In this document: one piece after another, positions 23,179 to 32,511 of the stretch | Layout: each line of letters begins with the position of its first letter | How positions within the stretch are numbered: the first letter of the stretch is position 1 | Source of the DNA: Erythrobacter sp. SCSIO 43205 | GTDB lineage: Bacteria; Pseudomonadota; Alphaproteobacteria; Sphingomonadales; Sphingomonadaceae | Length of the DNA: 64,000 nt | Direction of reading: 5' to 3' | Assembly: GCF_019904235.1 (NCBI RefSeq) | Contig: NZ_CP063202.1 | Coordinates: 1,922,001 to 1,986,000, forward strand | Notes under the pieces: model-generated | Told to the model about the DNA's origin: nothing | The model's input: only the letters and a program-made list of their open reading frames with translations | Databases searched by the model: none | Program-made: the position numbers and the translations under genes

Positions 23179-23413
23179 CCTCCAACTCCTCAATCAGAGT
23201 GTCGAGTTCGCTAAGCGTATCAGCAACCTCTTCGCGCAGCTTTTCATGGGCGTTGACCAATGCCATCACGCGCGCAGAGCCTGCGCCTTCTTTGGACGCA
23301 GCTGTCTCTTCGGACAGCTTCGCAGACGCATTTATGTCGAGGCGTGCAGCATCAATACGTGCCATCGCGGCATTGATCCGGGCCATCGCCTCGTTAATTC
23401 TTTCAGCGCTCAT
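23171..23413 (-). CDS. Small coiled-coil protein upstream of zapA
   Basis: 80 aa from ATG 23413. Almost fully helical, with MARINAAMARIDAARLDI repeats and a C-terminal acidic helix; no membrane segment. Overlaps zapA by 8 nt, so the two are co-translated. Conserved next to zapA in sphingomonads as far as I recall; a division-related partner is inference. Frames extending upstream to 23671 look non-coding. Confidence 0.75.
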   Translation of the reverse strand: MSAERINEAMARINAAMARIDAARLDINASAKLSEETAASKEGAGSARVMALVNAHEKLREEVADTLSELDTLIEELEGE

Positions 23414-23672
23414 ATTCCTTGAAATAACAAGAATGTCCCGCTTCGCAAAGCTTTGCTTAGCGCTGTTGATAAGTGATCTTGGCTTTTTAATCACCTTCAC
23501 GCGCCGGTGTATGTGTGCCTTGCGCACTGTTGACCTTGCCCAAAGCCTCGGCAATGGCGTTCCGCGGCGGGACAAGGGGGCGAATCGCTCGTGCGTTTCC
23601 GCCAAAGATTTGCGTGAGAGAAATACAAAAGCGCAGCCTTTTAAGATGCGCCAGCAGGAGCACTCCAGCACG

Positions 23673-25670
23673 ATGACGATCGACCCAGCACGCCTTCAAC
23701 CGATGGCCAATGCCATCAGGGCGCTTTCGATGGACGCGGTTCAGGCTGCGAATTCGGGCCACCCCGGAATGCCGATGGGGATGGCGGATGCGGCAACGGT
23801 GCTGTTTGATCGTCATTTGAAGTTCGATCCCAAACGCCCCGATTGGGCGGATCGTGATCGCTTTGTGCTGTCCGCTGGCCATGGCTCGATGCTGATCTAT
23901 GCGCTCTTGAACCTCACCGGATATGCGCATCCAACCCGCCAAGAGATCGCTGACTTCCGTCAATTGGGCAGCCCGTGCGCTGGCCACCCTGAGAATTTCC
24001 TGCTCGAAGGGGTGGAGTGCACCACTGGTCCTCTGGGTCAGGGTCTTGCGATGGCGGTCGGCATGGCGATGGCTGAGCGGCATCTCAACGCCAAATTTGG
24101 TGATGATCTGGTCAATCACCGCACCTGGGTTATCGCTGGCGACGGTTGCCTTATGGAAGGCATCAACCATGAGGCGATTGGTCTTGCTGGTCACCTGAAA
24201 CTGGGCCACCTCAATGTGCTGTGGGATGACAACAACATCACCATCGATGGCGGCACGGATATGTCGACCAGCGAAGACGTTTGCGCACGTTACCAAGCAA
24301 CCGGTTGGCACGTTGTGCGCTGTGACGGCCACGATTTTGCAAGCATCGATGCAGCGCTTGAAGAGGCCAAGGCTGATCCGCGCCCATCGTTGATCGCCTG
24401 CAAGACCATCATCGGTAAAGGCGCTCCGAACAAGCAAGGCACCAGCGCCACCCACGGCGCGCCACTTGGCCCGGATGAGATCGCGGCTGCTCGCGATGAA
24501 CTGGGATGGGAGGCAGAGCCGTTTGTCATTCCTTCCGACATTGAAGCGGATTGGGCAGAGATTGGTGCAAAGGGCGCGGAAGCAAGCTCAGATTGGGATG
24601 CGCGCTTAGCTGCGTCTGCTCACAAAGACGCGTTTGAAGCGCAAATGGCGGGGCCTGCTGCTGGCGCTGATGCTGCTATTGAAGGTTACATCCGTGAGCT
24701 TGCTGCGGACCCCAAAAAGGTCGCGACCCGCAAGGCATCGGAAATGGCGCTTGGCCCACTGACTGAAAAGCTGCCACAGCTTATCGGCGGTTCGGCTGAC
24801 CTTACCGGTTCGAACAACACCAAAACCGCGTCAACCACGCCATTCACGGCTGAGGATTACTCGGGCCGTTATGTCTATTACGGCATTCGCGAATTTGGCA
24901 TGGCTGCGGCGATGAACGGCATGGCTCTGCACGGCGGTGTGACCCCTTATGGCGGCACCTTCCTGATATTCTCGGACTACTGCCGCAATGCGATCCGACT
25001 CTCTGCGCTCCAGCAGGTGCCAGCGATCTATGTCATGACGCATGACAGCATCGGCCTTGGCGAAGATGGCCCCACGCACCAGCCGATTGAGCAGGTGATG
25101 AGCCTTCGCCTCGTGCCGAACCTCTACACATTCCGTCCTTGCGACACGATTGAGACTGCGGAATGCTGGGCATTGGCGGTCAAAGCAACTGAGACGCCAT
25201 CGGTACTCGCGCTGTCACGCCAAGGGCTGCCGCAATTGCGGGGCGAGGGCGATGAAGCATGGACAGGCGCGGACAATCGCTGCGCCAAGGGTGGCTATCG
25301 TCTCCAAACCGCAAGCAAGGCACGTAAAGTTGTGTTGGTGGCATCTGGCAGCGAAGTGGCGCTCGCCGTCGATTGCGCTGCGAGGCTTGAAGAGCAGGGC
25401 ATCGGAGCTGATGTTGTCTCCATGCCGTGCACCGAGCTTTTCGATGCGCAGGATGCCGCTTACAAAGCCGACCTCCTTCCGTCTGACGCGCTGATCGTTT
25501 CGATCGAAGCAGGCGTGACGCAAGGGTGGGAGCGCTACACCGGTCTGAACGGCCTCAACATCGGCATCGACTGTTTTGGTGCCTCTGCTCCAGCGGATCA
25601 GCTCTTCGAGAAATTCGGCCTCACGCCAGAGGCTATTGTTCCGCAAATCACCAATAAACTCAGCAGCTAA
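23673..25670 (+). CDS. tkt: Transketolase
   Basis: 665 aa from ATG 23673, the family length; the frame is open upstream without similarity. ThDP-dependent transfer of two-carbon units between ketose and aldose phosphates in the pentose phosphate pathway. ThDP-binding GDGCLMEGINHEA (about 154-166), N-terminal NSGHPGMPMGMA, and DSIGLGEDGPTHQP in the pyrimidine domain. Start of a tkt-gap-pgk-fba group of central carbon genes transcribed rightward; divergent from zapA. Confidence 0.95.
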   Translation: MTIDPARLQPMANAIRALSMDAVQAANSGHPGMPMGMADAATVLFDRHLKFDPKRPDWADRDRFVLSAGHGSMLIYALLNLTGYAHPTRQEIADFRQLGSPCAGHPENFLLEGVECTTGPLGQGLAMAVGMAMAERHLNAKFGDDLVNHRTWVIAGDGCLMEGINHEAIGLAGHLKLGHLNVLWDDNNITIDGGTDMSTSEDVCARYQATGWHVVRCDGHDFASIDAALEEAKADPRPSLIACKTIIGKGAPNKQGTSATHGAPLGPDEIAAARDELGWEAEPFVIPSDIEADWAEIGAKGAEASSDWDARLAASAHKDAFEAQMAGPAAGADAAIEGYIRELAADPKKVATRKASEMALGPLTEKLPQLIGGSADLTGSNNTKTASTTPFTAEDYSGRYVYYGIREFGMAAAMNGMALHGGVTPYGGTFLIFSDYCRNAIRLSALQQVPAIYVMTHDSIGLGEDGPTHQPIEQVMSLRLVPNLYTFRPCDTIETAECWALAVKATETPSVLALSRQGLPQLRGEGDEAWTGADNRCAKGGYRLQTASKARKVVLVASGSEVALAVDCAARLEEQGIGADVVSMPCTELFDAQDAAYKADLLPSDALIVSIEAGVTQGWERYTGLNGLNIGIDCFGASAPADQLFEKFGLTPEAIVPQITNKLSS

Positions 25671-25685
25671 GCAGGAAACCCTCAC

Positions 25686-26693
25686 ATGACTACCAAAGTT
25701 GCAATCAATGGCTTTGGCCGCATTGGCCGTCTTGTTGCCCGCGCTATTCTTGAGCGTTCTGACGATGATATGGAGCTCGTCTCCATCAACGATCTGGCAG
25801 ACACGAAATCAAATGCGCTGCTTTTCCAATACGATTCCACCCACGGCCGTTTCCCCGGCACGGTTGAAGTCGAAGACGGCGCGATGATCGTCAACGGACA
25901 CCGCATCGCCGTGACTTCCGAGCGCGATCCGGCGAACTTGCCGCACGGCGAACAAGGCGTGGACATCGTGCTTGAGTGCACCGGTTTCTTCCAAAGCGAT
26001 GAAGCTTGCCGTCCTCACCTCGCTGCTGGTGCGAAGCGCGTTCTGATTTCTGCTCCTGCAAAGGGCGTGTCGGCAACTGTCGTTTACGGCGTGAACCACG
26101 ATGTTCTGACGGCGGAAGACGTTATCGTCTCAAACGCAAGCTGCACGACCAACTGCCTCTCGCCAATTGCGAAGGTATTGCACGACACGGTTGGCATTGA
26201 GCGCGGCTTTATGACCACGGTTCACTCTTACACCAACGATCAACGTATGCTGGACCAAATGCACTCCGATATGCGCCGTGCGCGTGGCGGGGCTCAAAAC
26301 ATGATCCCGACGACCACCGGGGCTGCACGCGCGGTTGGTCTGGTTTTGCCGGAGCTCGCAGGTAAGCTTGACGGTTCTTCGATCCGCGTGCCGACACCAA
26401 ACGTCAGCCTTGTGGACCTCGTATTCACACCGGGCCGCGACACGACTGCTGAAGAGCTTAACGCTGCGCTTAAGGCTGCTGCTGAAGGTCCGATGAAGGG
26501 CGTGCTCGATTACACCACCGATCCGCTGGTGAGCTCAGACTTCAACCATCACCCAGCAAGCTCAACCGTAGACAGCCTCGAAACCTCTGTCATGGAAGGC
26601 AAACTTGCCCGCGTGGTCAGCTGGTATGACAACGAGTGGGGCTTCTCCAACCGGATGATCGACACCGCCAAAGTGATGGCGTCGTTCCTTTGA
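25686..26693 (+). CDS. gap: Glyceraldehyde-3-phosphate dehydrogenase
   Basis: 335 aa. N-terminal Rossmann [11 protein letters not shown], catalytic Cys in [12 protein letters not shown] (about 155) and the conserved NEWGFSNRM at the C-terminus. Phosphorylating, NAD-type (D33-like acidic residue in SINDLAD). 15 nt after tkt, with AGGAAACC as ribosome-binding site. Confidence 0.96.
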   Translation: MTTKVAINGFGRIGRLVARAILERSDDDMELVSINDLADTKSNALLFQYDSTHGRFPGTVEVEDGAMIVNGHRIAVTSERDPANLPHGEQGVDIVLECTGFFQSDEACRPHLAAGAKRVLISAPAKGVSATVVYGVNHDVLTAEDVIVSNASCTTNCLSPIAKVLHDTVGIERGFMTTVHSYTNDQRMLDQMHSDMRRARGGAQNMIPTTTGAARAVGLVLPELAGKLDGSSIRVPTPNVSLVDLVFTPGRDTTAEELNAALKAAAEGPMKGVLDYTTDPLVSSDFNHHPASSTVDSLETSVMEGKLARVVSWYDNEWGFSNRMIDTAKVMASFL

Positions 26694-26705
26694 GGCAATT
26701 GTCCT

Positions 26706-26803
26706 CCCCTCCCGCTTGCGGGAGGGGCAGCGAGACTTGCAAGCTCGCTTGTTAGTCGCAGCGGGGTGGGCCCACCCCCGACCCCTCCCGCAAGCGGGAG
26801 GGG
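26706..26803. repeat. Dispersed palindromic repeat, copy 1 (gap-pgk)
   Basis: Two 22-bp perfect hairpins (26706-26727 and 26782-26803, arms CCCCTCCCGC/GCGGGAGGGG) flank a core with GGGTGGGCCCACCC. The same element lies inverted at 52015-52130 and, shortened, inside imuC at 56168-56239. It ends 3 nt before the AAGGAG of pgk. Confidence 0.85.
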
Positions 26804-26817
26804 AGAAGGAGTAGAAA

Positions 26818-28017
26818 ATGACCGCTTTCAAAACGCTCGATGATCTTGGAGATGTGTCTGGCAAGGTCGCTCTCGTCAGAGTCGATTTGAACCTTCCTAT
26901 GAAGGATGGGTCCGCGACAGATTTAACGCGGGCCGAAGCGGTCAAGCCTACTATTCTTGAATTGAGCGAGAAGGGGGCGAAAGTCCTCCTTCTGGCACAC
27001 TTTGGTCGTCCGGGTGGCAAGCGCTCTTCTGTGCTTTCAACGAGCATGGTGGTGGGCGATGTCGAAAATGTTCTCGGTAAAGAGATCATGTTCATTCCTG
27101 AGGTGTCTGGCCCCGTGGTCGAACAGACGCTTGGCATCCTTCGCAATGGCGATGTTGGCCTGCTCGAAAACACCCGCTTCTGGCCCGGTGAAGAGGCAAA
27201 TGACGCTGATTTTGCCAAAGCTATCGCAGCGCACGGCGATTTTTACGTCAACGATGCGTTTTCCGCTGCGCACCGTGCCCATGCGACGACCGAGGGGATC
27301 ACCCATCACCTGCCAAGCTATGCCGGACGCGCGATGGAGAGGGAGTTGAAGGCTCTCGACAGCGCGCTTGGAAATCCTCAAGCGCCAGTGGCAGCGGTTG
27401 TGGGCGGGGCGAAGGTTTCAACCAAACTCGCTGTTCTCGAAAACCTCGTGGGCCGGGTTCAGCATCTCATCATCGGCGGCGGCATGGCGAACACTTTCCT
27501 TGCCGCGCGCGGGGTCGATGTGGGCAAGTCGCTTTGCGAGCATGAGCTTACCGAAACCGCGTCAAAGATCATGGACGAAGCCGATCACGCGGGCTGCACT
27601 GTGCACCTGCCTTATGACGTAGTGGTGGCGAAGGAATTTGCCGCAAACCCTGCGAGCCTGCGCACCTGCAATGTGCACGAAGTCGCTGAAGATGAAATGA
27701 TTCTCGACATTGGCCCGCAGGCTGCGGAAAGCTTGGCCGATGTGCTTAAGACCTGCCGTACGCTCGTGTGGAATGGCCCATTAGGCGCATTTGAAACAGA
27801 GCCTTTCGATGCTGCCACCATGGCTCTTGCCAATCATGTTGCTGCTCTCACCCTTGAAGGCGAACTGATCAGTGTCGCCGGGGGCGGGGACACGGTTGCC
27901 GCACTTGCTCAGGCGGGTGTCACGGATGATGTGACCTACATCTCAACAGCTGGCGGCGCGTTCCTCGAATGGATGGAAGGCAAAGTGCTTCCCGGGGTAG
28001 CCGCGCTAGAAAAATGA
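26818..28017 (+). CDS. pgk: Phosphoglycerate kinase
   Basis: 399 aa. Reversible transfer of phosphate from 1,3-bisphosphoglycerate to ADP. N-terminal ALVRVDLNLPMKDG, LLENTRFWPGEEAND and VGGAKVSTKL, and the nucleotide-binding GGGDTVAALAQAG near the C-terminus. AAGGAG lies 6 nt before the ATG. Stop overlaps the thioesterase start (ATGA). Confidence 0.96.
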   Translation: MTAFKTLDDLGDVSGKVALVRVDLNLPMKDGSATDLTRAEAVKPTILELSEKGAKVLLLAHFGRPGGKRSSVLSTSMVVGDVENVLGKEIMFIPEVSGPVVEQTLGILRNGDVGLLENTRFWPGEEANDADFAKAIAAHGDFYVNDAFSAAHRAHATTEGITHHLPSYAGRAMERELKALDSALGNPQAPVAAVVGGAKVSTKLAVLENLVGRVQHLIIGGGMANTFLAARGVDVGKSLCEHELTETASKIMDEADHAGCTVHLPYDVVVAKEFAANPASLRTCNVHEVAEDEMILDIGPQAAESLADVLKTCRTLVWNGPLGAFETEPFDAATMALANHVAALTLEGELISVAGGGDTVAALAQAGVTDDVTYISTAGGAFLEWMEGKVLPGVAALEK

Positions 28018-28472
28018 GCGAGCAGAAAACCGAATACGGATTTGGCAACGCCGTAGAGTGCCAGGAAGGCGAATTTGCCGGGTGGTATCATTGGAACCAC
28101 GATCCGTTTGAAACACGCGCTGGCCCATTCTTCATGCGCCGCGAAGAGGACGGCAGTTATGTCAGCGCTTTTCGCGCGGAAGAGCGGCATATGAACGGCG
28201 CAGAATCCATGCATGGCGGCTGCATGATGACTTTTGCCGATTTCGCGCTGTTCGCGATTGCAACTGATGAGCTTGCAGGCGGCATGGGCGTCACCATGAA
28301 CCTTTCATCTGACTTTTTGGGCGGTGCCAAGCCCGGAGCGCTGATGGAAGCGCGCGGAGAGGTCACGCGGGGAGGGGGCAAAACCATCTTCATACGCGGG
28401 CTGATTACAGGAGACGGCGCGCCCGTTCTCAGTTTTACCGGGATTATTCGCAAACTCACCAAGCGGGGCTGA
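28014..28472 (+). CDS. PaaI-like hotdog thioesterase
   Basis: 152 aa, coupled to pgk by ATGA. Hotdog-fold thioesterase: ESMHGGCMMTFADFALF carries the HGG and the helix of the 4HBT/PaaI family, and LSSDFLGGAKPGALMEARGEV the following strands. Probably hydrolyses an acyl- or aryl-CoA; the substrate is not evident and the placement inside a glycolytic cluster gives no clear clue. Confidence 0.82.
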   Translation: MSEQKTEYGFGNAVECQEGEFAGWYHWNHDPFETRAGPFFMRREEDGSYVSAFRAEERHMNGAESMHGGCMMTFADFALFAIATDELAGGMGVTMNLSSDFLGGAKPGALMEARGEVTRGGGKTIFIRGLITGDGAPVLSFTGIIRKLTKRG

Positions 28473-28560
28473 TAGACGCTGTTGCCCCTTGCGGGCGGCG
28501 TAGCTAAAGCGCTCACAAATCACTACGCATACGAATGCATAAGGGCAGGGATCACAGATC

Positions 28561-29451
28561 ATGAACAAGCAGGAAATGACCGATAAGATCGCAACGGGCC
28601 AAGGCTTTATTGCGGCTCTTGACCAATCAGGTGGCTCAACTCCCAAGGCGCTGCGCGGTTATGGTGTCGAGGACAGCGAATGGTCGGGCGACGAAGAAAT
28701 GTTCGCGCAGATCCATGAAATGCGCTCGCGCGTTATCACATCGCCCTGCTTTTCAAGCGGCAAGGTGATCGGTGCGATCCTGTTTGAGCGCACGATGGAT
28801 GGCGAAGTCGACGGAAAATCCACTGCGGATGCGTTGAAAGCGCGCGGCATCGTTCCCTTCATCAAGGTTGACCAAGGGCTTGCCGATGAGGTCGACGGCG
28901 CGCAAATGATGAAGCCGCTCGATAAGCTGCCTGCACTTCTCGAAAAGTCGGTCGCCCACGGGATGTTCGGCACGAAAATGCGTTCGGTTATCAAATCGGC
29001 CAATCCAAAAGGCATCGCCGACGTGGTGGCTCAACAATTCGAAGTGGGCAATCAAATCGCGGACGCTGGCCTTATGCCAATGCTTGAGCCTGAATATGAC
29101 ATCACCGCCGATGACCGTGCCGAGGGGGAAGACATCCTTCTGGCTGAATTGCAAAAGGGCCTCGATGCTCTTCCCGAAGGGCGCAAGGTCATGTTGAAGC
29201 TCTCCATCCCGGCGCGTCCTGGCCATTACACAACCTTGATCGCGCACCCTAACGTGCTTCGCGTTGTGGCGCTTTCGGGCGGTTATTCGACCGACGATGC
29301 TTGCGCGCAGCTTGCAAAGAACCCCGGCATGATCGCCAGCTTCTCGCGCGGGCTCTTGCAGGACTTGCGCAAAGGACAATCGGATGAAGAATTCGACGGC
29401 GCTCTTGGCAAAGCAATCGACCAGATCCAAGCGGCCAGCGTCGCTGGGTAA
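28561..29451 (+). CDS. fba: Fructose-bisphosphate aldolase, class I
   Basis: 296 aa. Schiff-base type aldolase: ALDQSGGSTPKALRGYG, EYDIT with catalytic acid, and the lysine in VMLKLSIPARPG (about 219). Related to the class I enzyme known from Staphylococcus and plants rather than the zinc class II type. Cleaves fructose-1,6-bisphosphate; with gap and pgk it covers the middle of glycolysis/gluconeogenesis. Confidence 0.93.
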   Translation: MNKQEMTDKIATGQGFIAALDQSGGSTPKALRGYGVEDSEWSGDEEMFAQIHEMRSRVITSPCFSSGKVIGAILFERTMDGEVDGKSTADALKARGIVPFIKVDQGLADEVDGAQMMKPLDKLPALLEKSVAHGMFGTKMRSVIKSANPKGIADVVAQQFEVGNQIADAGLMPMLEPEYDITADDRAEGEDILLAELQKGLDALPEGRKVMLKLSIPARPGHYTTLIAHPNVLRVVALSGGYSTDDACAQLAKNPGMIASFSRGLLQDLRKGQSDEEFDGALGKAIDQIQAASVAG

Positions 29452-29508
29452 GCTTCTTTGGCTTGAGGGGCTTTGCGTGGCGCAGCCCCCTCGCTATTGG
29501 CTTTGTCC

Positions 29509-30174
29509 ATGAGCGACTTTTCAACCCAGCTTTATCTGATCTCGCCTCTTGATGTGGGTGGCGAGTTTCCTGCGCGCCTTTCTCGTGCGATAGAGGCGGG
29601 CGGGGGGCTGGTCACCGCTTTTCAGTTTCGCATCAAAGGTATCACCGACCAGCACGAGGCAGCGCGTCTTGCAGAGCCTTTGCAGGAAATCTGTGCCGCG
29701 CACGATGTCGCCTTTATCGTCAATGACGATGTAGCGCTTGCCAAGCGCCTCAAGGCGGACGGGGTGCATTTGGGACAAGATGACGGCGATCCCAAGGAAG
29801 CGCGGGAGGAACTGGGCCGCGATGCGCAGATCGGGGTGACGTGCCACGCCTCCATGCACCTTGCGATGGAAGCGGGCGAGGCAGGCGCGGATTACGTGGC
29901 GTTCGGGTCCTTTTTCGAAAGCACCACCAAGGACAAGGGCGATGCAGAGCGGCCCACGACCGATATGATCGAACGCTGGGTCAAACTGTTTGAAATCCCA
30001 CTGGTGGCAATCGGCGGGATTACCCCGGACAATTGCGGACCATTGGTCAAAGCCGGTGCAGATTTTCTCGCGGTTTCAGGCGCAGTGTGGAACCGCGGCT
30101 CGAGGGGCGGGCCAGGCGGCGATGAAGCGAAAGCAGTGCGTGACTTCGCACAGGCGATCAAAGCCGCCAGCTAG
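29509..30174 (+). CDS. thiE: Thiamine-phosphate synthase (ThiE-like)
   Basis: 221 aa from ATG 29509. TIM barrel of the ThiE/TenI family: QFRIKG (substrate Arg/Lys), FIVNDDVALAKRLKADGVHLGQDD and VAIGGITPDNC. Joins HMP-PP and thiazole phosphate to thiamine phosphate. The diphosphate-contacting residues appear present, but a TenI-like aminotautomerase cannot be fully excluded. Follows fba after a hairpin (29465-29492). Confidence 0.85.
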   Translation: MSDFSTQLYLISPLDVGGEFPARLSRAIEAGGGLVTAFQFRIKGITDQHEAARLAEPLQEICAAHDVAFIVNDDVALAKRLKADGVHLGQDDGDPKEAREELGRDAQIGVTCHASMHLAMEAGEAGADYVAFGSFFESTTKDKGDAERPTTDMIERWVKLFEIPLVAIGGITPDNCGPLVKAGADFLAVSGAVWNRGSRGGPGGDEAKAVRDFAQAIKAAS

Positions 30175-30183
30175 ACCGCAATC

Positions 30184-30591
30184 CTATTGCCGCCGGTCAG
30201 CAAGCCGTGTGCAAAGAAGCTCGCCCTTTTTTCCATCGCGTTCCAGTTTGCGCAGCTGATTGTCGCCAACCCGCTCAAAGCGCTCGCCATTCTTGGGGCC
30301 AGCGGTAAAAGTCAGACTGCGTCCGCGAAGGATATATGTCCCATCGCCCGCTGCACTGCTGTAGCGTGATGCGGTGCTGATGCTGAAGCCTTCGTCCGGG
30401 ACCGCCTGATAGGCATCTCCACCCGCATCGCCCGGAAGCGCGCATTGGTAATCCCCGTGCGGCATAGTGCGCAGCATTCCTCCGCCGGGAGGCTGCGATT
30501 GCATCGAAGTGCCTGCGGTTTTTGGCAGCACAGGACCGGCAGTTGCAACAACTGCCCCGATGGCGAGAAGGATGATTAAGGATGTGCGCAT
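30184..30591 (-). CDS. Secreted protein of unknown function
   Basis: 135 aa with an N-terminal signal peptide (MRTSLIILLAIGAVVATAGP). The mature part has two Cys (DYQCAL, ELLCTRL) and a Gly-rich beta pattern (DGTYILRGRSLTFTAGPKNG). Typical small periplasmic protein conserved in sphingomonads; not recognised further. Convergent with thiE. Confidence 0.7.
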   Translation of the reverse strand: MRTSLIILLAIGAVVATAGPVLPKTAGTSMQSQPPGGGMLRTMPHGDYQCALPGDAGGDAYQAVPDEGFSISTASRYSSAAGDGTYILRGRSLTFTAGPKNGERFERVGDNQLRKLERDGKKGELLCTRLADRRQ

Positions 30592-30815
30592 AACAGGTTC
30601 GCTACTGAGATGCAGCTTTACTACGCATTTACCGCTCAGCCTGCCAGCGCGTTAACCGTAAAATCGTGTTTCGGATTGCTTCGCTTGGGAGCCGAACCTC
30701 GCTGCGCTTGCTCAAGGGGAAGAGAGCCGCTATTGGCGCGGGCTCTGTATATGACAGCGCTAACCCCCATATGACGGGCGCAGGCGTTCCCACTTTTATT
30801 GAAAGCACGTTTCCC

Positions 30816-31376
30816 ATGAAGATCAGCGGCGTCGATATTCGTCCCGGCAATATCATCGAATATGAAGGTGGCATCTGGAAAGTCGCCAAGATCCAACACA
30901 CTCAGCCCGGAAAAGGCGGCGCCTATATGCAGGTCGAGATGAAGAACCTGCAAGATGGCCGCAAAACCAACGTGCGCTTCCGCAGCGCCGACACGGTTGA
31001 GAAGGTGCGCCTCGATACGCAGGACTATCAGTTCCTTTATGAAGACGGCGATATGCTCGTTTTCATGGACACCAACACCTATGAGCAGATCAACCTGCCC
31101 AACGACCTTCTCGGCGATGCGCGCCCGTTCTTGCAGGACGGGATGCAGGTGATGCTTGAGCTTTGGGAAGAAAAGCCGATCAGCGTTCAACTTCCTCAGC
31201 AGGTCGAAGCCGAAATCACCGAAGCCGATGCAGTGGTGAAGGGGCAAACCGCTTCTTCCAGCTACAAGCCTGCCGTGCTCGATAATGGCGTTCGCATCAT
31301 GGTGCCCCCGCATATCGAAAGCGGCACGCGCATCATCGTTGATGTGTACGAGCAAACCTACGTCGGGAAGGCTTGA
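30816..31376 (+). CDS. efp: Translation elongation factor P
   Basis: 186 aa from ATG 30816, the normal start ([19 protein letters not shown]). The tip of domain I has PGKGGA with Lys33, the site equivalent to the modified lysine of E. coli EF-P. The C-terminus ends normally ([18 protein letters not shown]). Relieves ribosome stalling at proline stretches. Confidence 0.95.
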   Translation: MKISGVDIRPGNIIEYEGGIWKVAKIQHTQPGKGGAYMQVEMKNLQDGRKTNVRFRSADTVEKVRLDTQDYQFLYEDGDMLVFMDTNTYEQINLPNDLLGDARPFLQDGMQVMLELWEEKPISVQLPQQVEAEITEADAVVKGQTASSSYKPAVLDNGVRIMVPPHIESGTRIIVDVYEQTYVGKA

Positions 31377-31383
31377 ACCTGGC

Positions 31384-32202
31384 ATGAGTATGTTTTCAGG
31401 CCTGATCCGCGTGATGGAGCGCGCCGCGCGTAAAGCGGGCGGGCGTTTGCGCCGTGATTTTGGTGAAGTCGAACATCTACAGGTGAGCCGCAAGGGCCCT
31501 GCTGATTTCGTCTCTAAAGCCGATATGCGTGCAGAACGCGCGATCTATGACGAGCTGCTCCATGCACGGCCCGACTGGGGCTTTGTGATGGAAGAGGCAG
31601 GGGTCATCGAAGGCGCACCGGATAAGCCGCGCTGGATCGTTGATCCTCTCGATGGCACCAGCAATTTCCTTCACGGCATCCCGCATTTTGCCATCAGCAT
31701 TGCGGTTCAGGAACCTACGCTTGACGGCAAAGGCTGGGGCGAAGTGACCGCCGGGGTGGTCTATGACGTGGTCCAGGACGCGACCTATTGGGCCGAGAAA
31801 ACCCGCGGTGCTTGGCTTCAGGATGCGCGTTTGCGTGTGTCAGCGCGTCGTCATCTTTCAGACGCTCTGATCGCTACCGGCATCCCGTTCCAGGGCCACG
31901 GAGACTTTGCCGAATGGAGCCGCATTTTCGGCGCCATCGGTCCCGAAGTCGCTGGCATCCGCCGTTTTGGCGCCGCCTCGCTTGATCTTGCATACCTTGC
32001 GCAAGGGCGGTTTGACGGTTTCTGGGAAAGCGGGCTCAACGATTGGGATACGGCAGCGGGATGTCTTCTCGTGCGTGAAGCGGGCGGTTTTGTTTCGGAC
32101 TTCCGGGGACGATCAAACCCTATCCACTCCCAGCAAATCCTGGCTGCCAACGACGCTTTGCATTCAAAACTGCACAAGATTTTGGCTGGAAGCTTGCGAT
32201 AA
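31384..32202 (+). CDS. suhB: Inositol-1-monophosphatase family protein (SuhB)
   Basis: 272 aa from ATG 31384, 7 nt after efp. Metal-binding Glu71 (MEEAG), DPLDGTSNF (87-94) and the C-terminal Asp in GLNDWDTAAG, all conserved. Hydrolyses inositol phosphates, and SuhB also acts in rRNA transcription complexes in other proteobacteria. Co-transcribed with efp by spacing. Confidence 0.92.
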   Translation: MSMFSGLIRVMERAARKAGGRLRRDFGEVEHLQVSRKGPADFVSKADMRAERAIYDELLHARPDWGFVMEEAGVIEGAPDKPRWIVDPLDGTSNFLHGIPHFAISIAVQEPTLDGKGWGEVTAGVVYDVVQDATYWAEKTRGAWLQDARLRVSARRHLSDALIATGIPFQGHGDFAEWSRIFGAIGPEVAGIRRFGAASLDLAYLAQGRFDGFWESGLNDWDTAAGCLLVREAGGFVSDFRGRSNPIHSQQILAANDALHSKLHKILAGSLR

Positions 32203-32246
32203 GGCGCAAGCCTCGCTAATGGGCCTCCTCCTGCTGTAAAGCACGT

Positions 32247-32331
32247 GCCCCTGTGGTGGAATTGGTAGACGCGTTCGACTCAAAATCGAATTCCTAACGG
32301 AGTGCCCGTTCGAGTCGGGCCAGGGGCACCA
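32247..32331 (+). tRNA. tRNA-Leu (CAA)
   Basis: 85 nt with encoded CCA. Acceptor GCCCCTG/CAGGGGC, anticodon stem TTCGA/TCGAA with loop CTCAAAA (anticodon CAA), long class II variable arm TTCCTAACGGAG, and T-arm GCCCGTTCGAGTCGGGC. Confidence 0.96.
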
Positions 32332-32511
32332 TTTTTCTTTTTCCTCAGCGCTATTCCCTCCGTTACACTTCGGGGCGCTTCCGGGCGAGCGGTCGCCCTT
32401 GCGAACACATTGGGTTCGAGGAGACTGACATCTCTGGTCGGGCTTTGGCGCCGAGTAAAATCACTTGCCAAGTCTCTCACAAATTGAGACATCTGCGAGC
32501 AGACCTATCTT

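Noticed and set aside
23199..23672. N-terminal extension of transketolase back to 23199
   Set aside because: It overlaps the divergent zapA-partner gene, and the family N-terminus begins at 23673.
29465..29492. Hairpin between fba and thiE as a terminator
   Set aside because: The stem GAGGGGCT/AGCCCCCTC is imperfect and not followed by a T-run, so I do not call it a terminator.
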